DNA from: Acorus gramineus
Taxonomy: Eukaryota; Streptophyta; Magnoliopsida; Acorales; Acoraceae
NCBI GenBank assembly: GCA_030737835.1
Contig: JAUJYN010000039.1
Coordinates: forward strand, 434,001 to 498,000
Length of the DNA: 64,000 nt
Reading direction: 5' to 3'
In this document: piece after piece, positions 55,999 through 64,000 of the stretch
Layout: each line of letters opens with the position of its first letter
Position numbering within the stretch: position 1 is the first letter of the stretch
Position numbers and translations under genes: made by a program
The notes under the pieces: model-generated
What the model was told of the DNA's origin: nothing
The model's database searches: none
The model's input: only the letters and a program-made list of their open reading frames with translations

Positions 55999-56515
55999 TT
56001 ATCCTTGGGGTTTCTACCCATGTTTTTCCTTGAAAGGAAATTGCCTTAGTACTGAATTGTTGTAATGGTGTTTGGTTTTCAGCCACTCACCGAGCTTATC
56101 GCTCCTCGCATACTGTTTCCTTTTAGGGGCAGTGTTGGGCGTGGAGCTGGAGCTTCCCTGTGGCATGGTCTTGCGTGCGTGGAGCGTTCCGTTCGGCGGT
56201 TGGCGAGTGCGAGGCTGTCAGCAGTCCTAGTGTCATTTATGTATTTGAAATCGTGCGTGTTGCACTGGTTGTACTTTATTTTGACTAGACTTGGCTATCG
56301 CAGGACAGTGATTGTGTATTTGAGTTTGTAATAATGTTTTTGGTTTACAGACTTATTGATATTTTTATGCTTCCGCATTTTAGTTGAACTATCAGTTATC
56401 ATTGTTTTGCCAGCTTTGTGTGTTATTTATTGGAGTCATTGTTGACCTCTTGTACTTGATGGTTGATACTTTACATATAGCCACGTCTCGGGGACGGCCG
56501 CCCTGAGGCATGACA

Positions 56516-57180
56516 CTAAGACTCAGATAGCGGAGGTCCACGACCTAGATAGCCCATCGTATGTGGATCCTGCCCATCAAGCCCTTCATATCCGACAACC
56601 AGCTATTTGAAGTCAGTAATTAAGATTAAATGTTGGATTAGGAACCATCAATGGCTGATTTCTTAAATCCTAACAAAATAAATTAGATTTAGTTCTATCA
56701 TTAATTGATTCCCAAAATCCCAACAATACATATTGGATTATGAACTATCATTAATTGATTCCCAAAGTTCCAACATTATATATATTTGACTAGGGATAAT
56801 CAATCACAGATTCTACAAAGCCCATAAATATGTATATATCAGATCCCTCAAAATCAAGGATCTCTCCCTATCCGTTTGATGGGAGAGATATCCACCTGAT
56901 CATAGGGCACCCACATCAGTGCTATAAATAGAGAACTAGTTTTCCCTATTGAGGGATATGATGTGAGAAATCTTCTTCTACAAAAACCTAATTTGTTCAT
57001 TAGTTGACTTGAGCGTTAGAGGCTCTTCTACAGGTTACCCCACCATGTTTCCATGACACTTGATAAGAAGGATCACCGGCAATCCAGCGGAACCCGTCGG
57101 AGGAAGCAGAGTGGATCGATCGTGCAACCTAGATCTGGTTCATCATTTTTTATCCCTCCAGTAAGCATGATCTAAATAAA
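56516..57180 (+). mobile_element. LTR family E fragment with TATA box
   Basis: It contains the E-family units (ATTAATTGATTCCCAAAATC and similar, about 55-bp spacing, 56630-56810) in the opposite orientation to 13936-14310. A TATAAATA box lies at 56933-56940. A transcribed-leader style segment follows (GACTTGAGCGTTAGAGGC, about 57006). Wording of that kind is common in plant LTR leaders. Ends are not recognisable; L13 inserted at its left side. Confidence 0.5.
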
Positions 57181-57949
57181 AATGTGATAAAAACAGTTTG
57201 GTGTATCAAAAGAGCTCTATTACACATAGCCCTTCTTACAATCTCCAATGTAATTTCATATACCTTGTTAGCTATCGAGCGAGGTATATACCTCGTTAAT
57301 TTTTTACACTAATTAAAAATGAGTCCATTCAATTTGAAATGGAGAGATATACATTTCTTACCAAAGTATATATCTTATTAAATGAAATTTACTATTTTAA
57401 AAAATTTAACAGGTGCAGAATATTTGTGAAACTGTATTTGAGGCTGTACCTAACATTATTACTGTTTCAGACATGTTAAAACGGTAAAAGTAAGTAATAT
57501 TTTGGTTTACATTTTTTTGTGTAAGAATAATGTTGGCAAACTTTTTAGTGATACGAGAAATGAAGTAGCAAAAAATGAGTTCCTGGTTGGCAATATGGTT
57601 AGCCCATGGTTGTGGTTTGGAAGCTATGAATTTTAAAACCCGTTACCAAACAGGACACTACAGTTGAAACGCAAGCAAATCGCGGTTTGCGTTTACCATG
57701 TAAAATAGCAAATTTACAAAATGCCTAGAAAGAATGCTTTTCAAACTCTGCCCTCTAAACGCAGCCGGTTCCCCTCATCAAAGTACACAAATGCCCTCAA
57801 ACATTATTGGAAATTACTACTTGTATCCCGAACAATTAAACCCTCGAACTTCAACATAGGGCCTGCCACACACTTTTTTTCTTTCTTCCACCTGGGAATA
57901 GCTCTCCCCAGTCTCTTCTTCGCAGTAGCAGAAGGTGGTCTATCATTGA
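57181..57949. other. AT-rich spacer, nothing recognised
   Basis: No coding region, RNA gene or repeat is supported. The 5 bases before LTR L14 (ATTGA, 57945-57949) would be its target duplication, but the other side of element Y is outside the window. Confidence 0.45.
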
Positions 57950-58724
57950 TGTTATATATGTGTCACTTTTTGCCTTCTGGTAACCATTGAGACATTCTGG
58001 CAGTTTTTCGGGTTTTTTCGTTTTTCGATCGGAACCGCTAAAATTTTGGACTGTTAGCTATCGTCCTGAGTTTGAGGACTCCGATTGAAAATCTAACTGC
58101 ATATTATGTGTCCTGGTGCCATTTCAAGCCACTCACGAAAATTTCATCGAATTCCGGTAACGTTTCAGAATTTCACAGTTCCGAAGCGTATTCGGGTTTT
58201 GACCGAGCGAGAAGTCATTGGGAGACTTGACTTGGTCAAATGTGGGCCCATGACTTGGTCAACCCCCTTTGTTTTCTAGTGTGGATGGGTTGACCCAAGT
58301 CAAAGTGCACTTAAACCTCCCCTAAACCTAGCTTAACCTAATCTAATTTCAAGTGGTGAGTGTGTGAGGTGTGTGTGTGTGTGGTGCTTTAAGTGGGCGC
58401 CCATGCATAGTGTTTCCCCCACTATTCATCATCTTCTCCACTCAATCCCTCTCTCTTCCCTCTCTTTAAAACCCCCTTATGACCTAGCTAAGGTGGTTGA
58501 AACCAAAAACCCTAAGAAGAGAAAGGTTAGGTTTTGTCCCGATCTATCTCCCGGTGGTCTCGGATTCGAGTTCCCACGTGTGTGACCCCTTCTCATGCCC
58601 CCTTTTCTCCTCTGATTTCAGCCATTTTTAGGGCTGAAGGAGATCTCGGTGGTGGTGGTCTTGGAGGTGGTGTTTCGGTGCGCGAAGAGCAACCGATCTT
58701 CCCTTCCTTCCTTTCCTTCCTTGG

Positions 58725-59555
58725 GTGAGGTTTCTTTCCTTCCTTTTCTTGTTTAGATGCATGTTAGGAGGGTGTTTTTGGGTATGTATGGCTTCCATGG
58801 TGGTTTTGGTGGCTGTCGGTGGCTGTGGGTGGTGGTTGGGGTGGGTGGTTGGCTCGGGTAGGCTGGCAGGGCAGGCGGGATGGCAGGCGCAGGGTAGGGC
58901 GCTGTCCTGCAGGCTGGCAGGGCGCTGTCGGGCAGGCTGGCAGGGCACGCGCGCGTGCAGGCGTGCGCGAGGGTGGAGCAGGAGAGTGCGGGTGCTGCGC
59001 GCTGGGCGCCGTGCGGGGGCGTGCACGCGGGGCGCTGCGTAGAGGCGCAGTGCGTGCCACGCGCAGGGGGCTGCGTGCGGATGCTGCGCGCAGGGCGCCG
59101 TGCGGGGGCGTGCACGTGGAGCGCTGCGCAGAGGCGCAGGCGTGCTGTGCGCGCGCCGTGAGGTGAGCCGGTGGTGCGCGCGGGGTGCGCGCAGGGTGCT
59201 GCGCTGGGGTGCAGGGCGTGCGGGTGTGCGCGCTGGTTGCTGCGCTGGGGCGCAGTGAGCGCGTGGTGGATCCGGGGGGACTCGACAGCGGGTCCGGGCA
59301 TGCGGGCAGGGGCTCGGCAGTCCATATGGGCGAGCGGGCCGGGGCTCGGCTGTGCGCCTGGGGCGGGTGATCGTGCGTACGGCTGCCCGGGGGTTCGGGA
59401 GTGAGTCAGGGTGCTCGGACTCGCGTGCGTACGGGCCGTATGTACGCTTGTCCGAGTGTTGGGTATTTTAGTGTATTTTTGTGTATTTTACTCACCGAGT
59501 TGATTACCCTGTCTTGCAGATCTTGACGGACGGTCGCGCGATGACCCGGTTATTG
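58725..59555 (+). other. L14: putative intron 1 and micro-exon
   Basis: Donor CCTTGG|GTGAGG at 58725; GC-rich block about 58850-59400; T-rich tail; acceptor TGTCTTGCAG ending at 59519; micro-exon 59520-59555 (36 nt); donor GTGAGT at 59556. The putative intron is 795 bp. Its borders match the sequence missing from L3 to the base. Confidence 0.7.
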
Positions 59556-60300
59556 GTGAGTGGGACAACCCAACCCAGTAGGGAGGCGCTATATGCACTT
59601 GGGCGTGTACCGTCCTCCCCTGGGGCACCGTGGTTATATTAACTTGTGTAATATGTAATCCATGCAAACATGATTGTTATGTAGTATGCATGCACCCTAG
59701 ACCTTGTATATTAGGGACTTGCACCCTTAGGATATGTGTAAGAGCCATGCATCCTGTCACCTTGTTATCATGCTAGGAAAGCCTCGACCTATGCATGCGT
59801 CCTATTAGTTTAATTTATTAAATTAAATGTGAACTTATGGTATTTTAGCATGCCTTAGGAAATATTAAGGGGCCTTGCGAGGTCAACATTGAGACCCGGG
59901 CTAGGGTACTCCGTGTTCCTTGTTTGGTTGTCGGGATGTCCTATATCGGGACCTCATGGTGCCCTCCCAAGGTTTCTTTTCCCAATAATATTATATATGT
60001 TCCCCGCATCTTGGTTATGCGCCCTGGAGGAATTCTGAAGAATTCATGACATTAGAGTTGTTGAGATGCGTTGTCGACGGATCCGAGTGGATCATATGCG
60101 TATGGATAGGCTGTTTCTGTACCCTTCGTTGGATCCGTGTAGAGACTGCCCCAGCGTTAGAAAGGCCGTCCCGTGAGAGGGCTCCCATCAGTAGGTACCT
60201 CCTGATTTTGGATTCGGACTGTGCTGAATGTGGGAGTGGCCAAGCGGCCTACGGAGTGGAGGAGAGACTATCGGTGGACCAAGGGTGATTAACAGCCTAG

Positions 60301-60380
60301 TCAGTCCCAATATCCTATGTCACCATATTGAGGGGTGAGGGTGAGGGTGTGGTGGGTCGGCGATGTAGCGACCCACTGGA
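60301..60380 (+). repeat. L14 G-rich plus hairpin module
   Basis: GTGGGTCG (60352-60359) and CGACCCAC (60369-60376) form a perfect 8-bp stem, after GGGGTGAGGGTGAGGGTGTG. It is the same as in L1. Confidence 0.78.
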
Positions 60381-60903
60381 TTGTGTAGTTCCTGCCACTT
60401 TGAGGCTTTTAATAATTATTGTGGTTAATATAAATTGTGATGCATGGGTTGTGCTATTCACTGAGCGTGTGGCTCACCCCTCGCATATATATTTTTCTAC
60501 AGTTATCACTGAGTCGGATCAGAAGGAGGAGCTCCCCGAGAGACTTCATCAGTAGCGGAGCAGCGCCACGTCCCGCGAGTGTTAGAGGCCATCAGCATCC
60601 TTTCTTTTGATTGTATGTATATATTTCCGTGCTTGGGCACTCGTTTGTATTATTTGGATGTATTCGTGTATTGGCTCTCACAGGACAGTTGATTATGTAT
60701 CGAGTCTGTAGTATGTTTTTGAATTACAGACTCAGTCTTTTAGCTTCCGCTATCTGTGTATATATCATGTCAGCCTTGCTTTCGTCTGTGTTGTCATTTT
60801 AGTTGTTGTTTAGAGTATTTTATTGATCTCCTGTATAGACTGCTGATATCATGTATACACTTGCCGCGTCCCGGGGACGGCCGCCCTGGGGCGTGACAAA
60901 AGT

Positions 60904-60916
60904 TGGTATCAGAGCC
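60904..60916 (+). other. Primer-binding site of element Y (tRNA-iMet)
   Basis: TGGTATCAGAGCC, five bases after the LTR end, as in element X. The next bases (TGGTCCTGTCAGAGCCAA) are also shared with X, showing that the two elements use the same leader. Confidence 0.92.
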
Positions 60917-61017
60917 TGGTCCTGTCAGAGCCAATTGTCTTCTTTTCGTAGAGATGAGTCCTAGGATTTCTATATGAGTATTCTGATCCTAGTGTCTGGT
61001 TTTCTTAGGTTGCTGAT

Positions 61018-61604
61018 ATGCCTCCTCGCAGAGGACGCGCGGACGTGGTCCCTCTCGACCTTTGGAGGTTTCCGGACCTACCAGAGGCGAGGATGCTACT
61101 GGAGAGTCCTCGGCTGTGAGGCCAGGATCGGCGCAGGAGCCTCCTGCATGGGAGCGCGCGTTCACGCGGATAGCGGATTTGGTGGAGACTCAGACCAGGG
61201 CACTGGAGGCCCAGACGAGAGTATTGGCTGAGCAGGCGCGAGAGATTCAGGAGCTGAGGGCCGCCCGTGATGCAGTTCCACAGGTCCCCTTGGTGGCAGA
61301 TCCGCCTGTGGTACCCGACGTACCCCCAGTCCCTGTGGTGGTTCCGGCGGTGAGAGTTCAGGATCCCCAGGAGAGGGAGGTGGGGCTAGAGGCTGCAGCG
61401 CGAGTGCAGCAGAGCGGCCTCGCTGCCTTTCTGAAGCTCCACCCTCCCGAGTTCCATGGCCAGACGGCGGATCCCCTTGCCCCAGAGCGTTGGTTGATGG
61501 AGGTGGATACGATCTTCTCGACCATGCATTGCACCGACCGCCAGCGAGTCTCCCTGGCCACCTTCATGCTGAAGGGTAGCGCCGCCGACTGGTGGGCTAC
61601 CTGA
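61018..61604 (+). pseudogene. gag: gag N-terminal half, element Y
   Basis: The ATG at 61018 opens MPPRRGR. One base is missing near 61034 compared with X, and the Gag frame continues from about 61062 through a helical VETQTRALEAQTRVLAEQA region and the start of the capsid-like domain (FLKLHPPEFHG, WLMEVDTIFSTM). A TGA at 61602-61604 replaces the AGA of X in the phrase WWATRSVD. The element therefore cannot make full Gag. Confidence 0.85.
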
Positions 61605-61607
61605 TCA

Positions 61608-63029
61608 GTGGACATCCCGGAGGGAGTGGAGCAGCTTTCATGGGCGGGATTCCGGAGGTATTTCTTGGAGGAGTACTTCCCGTTCTCGACGCGCCAGATA
61701 GTGATGCAGGAGTTTGAGCAGCTGACGCAGGGCTCTATGTCTGTCGCTGACTACTCCACGCGCTTCACGAGGCTTTCCAGATTCGCCCCAGCCTTGGTGA
61801 TGGATGAGGAGACACGGTGCCGTCGTTTTGAGCTTGGTCTCAACAGCGCCATTCGGGTGCATGTCACCTCCCAGGCATTCACGAGGTACTCTGACTTGGT
61901 GTCTCGGGCGAAGACAGTCGAGCGAGACCTCGGGATCCTCGTGAGGGTTTCGACCCCTTCGGCAGACCAGAGACCTCCCAGGAGCCAGGACCAGGGACAG
62001 CGCAAGAAGAAGAGGCCCCGCTTTGATCAGTTAGCGGCTGCCTCTCCTCCAGCAGATGTGGTGCCAGCGCGAGGTCCAGCACCCATCGCGGCAGTGCCAG
62101 TCCAGTCCAGGCGACCGGAGACGCGGCGCTGTTACCACTGTCAGCGCATCGGGCATATCTTGTATAATTGCCCCGATGCTGGCCGACCCCGCGTGCTGCC
62201 TCCGCAGCAGCAGTTACAGCAGCAGCCATACCAGCAGCAGCAGCCTCAGCGCCAGCAGCAGCAGCAGCCTCAGCGCCAGCAGCAGCAGCAGCAGCAGCCT
62301 CAGCGTCAGCAGCAGCAGCCACAGGGTGGCCGAGCTGACCAGAGGAGGCAGCCAGCGCAGCCGGCGAGGCGTGCCCCTGCTCCTCAGCCGCAGTTTGTTC
62401 AGGGCCGAGTGGCAGCGCTTTCAGCAGAGGAGGCTCAGGCATCAGGCAGCGTGGTCCGAGGTATTGTTCAGATCTCCCAGCTCCCTGCATATGTGTTGTT
62501 TGATTCCGGAGCCACACACTCGTTCGTGTCTCCCGCTTTTGCGAGACGGACGGGCGTGGCGTCCGCCCCTTTAGATGCTATCCTGGAGATATCATTGCCC
62601 GTAGGAGACCGTATTCTCCTCCGTTCTGTGTACCGAGGGTGTACGGTGGTGGTTGCGGAGCATGAGTTTCCGGTGGAGTTGGTGGAGCTCGCTATGACGG
62701 ACTTTGATGCCATCCTGGGAATGGATTGGCTTGCAGCTAGTCACGCCAGCATCGACTGTTTTGCCAAGTCGGTGTCTTTCCACCTTCCGGGTCGGAGGTC
62801 TTTCCAGTTCGTGGGCGATCGTGACGTAGCCCCTTTGGGGTTCGTGTCGTCCATGCAGGCGTGGAGACTCCTTCAGGGAGGATGCGAGGGCTTTCTGGCG
62901 TACATTGCTCAGGAGGATGCACCGCTGCAGGCAGATATCAGTCAGACTCCGGTCGTGGCAGAGTATCCGAGGTTTTCCCCGATGATCTTCGAGGATTACC
63001 GCCGGATCGCGCGATCGAGTTTGAGATAA
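61608..63029 (+). pseudogene. gag-pro: gag (capsid, zinc knuckle) and protease, element Y
   Basis: Directly after the TGA the same frame stays open for 473 codons. It holds the rest of the Gag domain, a CCHC knuckle CYHCQRIGHILYNC (from residue 175), a long Gln-rich stretch coded by CAG repeats (62199-62325), and the protease DSGATHSF (Asp299) and ILGMDWL. It ends with the same out-of-frame tail as X after VAEYP, because RT continues in the -1 frame from 62972. Confidence 0.88.
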
Positions 63030-64000
63030 ATCTGATTCCGGGGACCGAGCCGATTTCGAGAGCTCCGTACCGGATGGCCCCTGCAGAGCTGAGGGTGCTC
63101 AAGGAGCAGTTGGAGGAGTTGCTGGAGAAGGGCTTCGCACGTCCGAGTGTTTCTCCGTGGGGAGCCCCTGTTCTGTTCGTCCGGAAGAAGGACGGTTCGC
63201 TGCGGCTTTGTATCGATTACAGGCAGCTGAACAAGCGGACAGTAAAGAACAAGTACCCCTTGCCGCGGATCGACGATCTGTTTGACCAGCTCCAGGGAGC
63301 GCGTGTCTTTTCCAAGATCGATCTCCGCTCGGGCTACTATCAGCTGAAGATCCGGGAGTCAGACATTCCGAAGACGGCCTTTCGTACCCGGTATGGGCAC
63401 TACGAGTTCAGAGTACTGCCATTCGGGTTGACGAATGCGCCGGCGGCCTTCATGGATCTGATGAACCGGGTGTTTCGGCCCTTCCTCGACTCCTTTGTGG
63501 TAGTATTCATCGATGACATATTGGTGTACTCGAGGAGTCTTGAGGAGCACGCTCACCATCTTCGCACTGTCTTGGAGACTTTGGCCAGACATCAGTTGTT
63601 CGCCAAGTTCAGCAAGTGCGAGTTCTGGTTGGAGCGTATGGCCTTTCTGGGCCATGTGATTTCCGGCGAGGGCATATCTGTGGACCCGGAGAAGACGCTC
63701 GCCGTGTCGAATTGGCGTCGACCGTCGAACCCCACAGAGATTCGGAGCTTCCTGGGCTTGGCGGGTTATTACAGGAGGTTTGTTGAGGGTTTCTCGAAGA
63801 TAGCCGTTCCTCTTACCCGCCTCACTCGGAAGGATGTCCGGTTCGAGTGGTCCCCGTCCTGCGAGGAGAGCTTCCAGGAGTTGAAGCGAAGGCTCACCTC
63901 AGCGCCAGTTCTTACCCTTCCGTCTGGGAGTGGTGGGTTCGCAGTTTACACTGATGCATCGCAGTTGGGTGTGGGTTGCGTCCTGATGCAGCACGGTAAG
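62972..64000 (+). pseudogene. pol: pol: reverse transcriptase and start of RNase H, element Y (cut by window)
   Basis: An open frame of 343 codons reaches the window edge without a stop. It has [35 protein letters not shown] (63506-63517), the RT thumb region, and the first RNase H motif AVYTDAS. The RT part itself is intact. It is called a pseudogene because gag-pro upstream is broken by a frameshift and a stop and because pol is out of frame with protease. The remainder and the 3' LTR are outside the window. Confidence 0.88.

Larger units (their letters stand above)
52907..56515 (+). mobile_element. Solo LTR L13 (U3 type II-like, body type B)
   Basis: It is 3609 bp, from TGTTGTGCCTGTGTCATTTG to CCCTGAGGCATGACA. 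Flanks CCAAG (52902-52906) and CTAAG (56516-56520) are a 5-bp duplication with one difference. The U3 resembles type A (CGATCG, GTCGCTAAAATTTTAG, AAAATTTCATCGAATTCCGG), but the body is type B like L2, with the same GTGGTTCGATCC, GGCATGCCTTAGGTAG and CCGATGCGTnC phrases. No primer-binding site follows, so it is solo. Confidence 0.85.
57950..60898 (+). mobile_element. 5' LTR L14 of element Y (type A)
   Basis: It is 2949 bp, from TGTTATATATGTGTCACTTT to GGGGCGTGACA, followed by a primer-binding site, so it is a true 5' LTR. It shows the whole design in order: U3 (about 57950-58420), ACTATTCATCATC, exon 1 to 58724, putative intron, micro-exon, TGGGACAACCCAACCCAGTA, GCATGCCTTAG, the GGCCTTGCGAGGTCAAC block, GAATTCTGAAGAATTC (60032-60047), one hairpin module, a GAGC/GCTC hairpin, candidate acceptor TTTTTCTACAG (ending 60501), and the terminus. 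Confidence 0.93.

Overview
This window is plant nuclear DNA, almost certainly from a flowering plant, and is a dense nest of LTR retrotransposons. The evidence is Ty3/gypsy chromovirus (Del/Tekay-like) gag-pol, a primer-binding site matching plant initiator-Met tRNA, Harbinger-like elements with TTA duplications, and a plant-type tRNA-Gly(UCC). I recognise no intact host protein gene. About two thirds of the window is LTR sequence. The species cannot be read from the sequence.

Layout: 1-1941 LTR L1 (cut by the window edge); 1942-3676 repetitive unassigned DNA and a hAT-like end; 3677-11893 LTR L2 (broken) holding solo LTR L3, which itself holds inverted solo LTR L4; 11894-12946 LTR fragment L5; 12961-13932 a Harbinger-like element; 13936-18983 mostly AT-rich unassigned DNA; 18984-22108 solo LTR L6; 22372-29270 a tandem array built on tRNA-Gly(UCC), interrupted by a different solo LTR, L7 (26609-29044); 29429-33463 a second Harbinger-like element split by LTR L8; 34203-37526 and 37968-41189 inverted solo LTRs L9 and L10; 41676-52558 a mosaic element X with decayed gag-pol; 52907-56515 solo LTR L13; 56516-57180 an LTR fragment of another family; 57950-64000 the 5' part of a second gag-pol element, Y.

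The LTRs are about 3 kb and share one design: a short U3 with a TATA box in some copies, a conserved exon-like block, a variable stretch (usually very GC-rich) bounded by GT and AG, a 36-39 nt micro-exon-like block, another strong donor (GTGAGT), a G-rich plus hairpin module, a GAGC/GCTC hairpin, a candidate acceptor and a conserved end. In L3 the variable stretch is missing exactly between the predicted donor and acceptor. The simplest explanation is that the LTR leader contains a real intron and that L3 derives from a reverse-transcribed spliced RNA. The hairpin modules carry compensatory base changes between copies, which argues for an RNA structure. These two observations are the best candidates for an undescribed system: a spliced, structured long leader in a long-LTR chromovirus.
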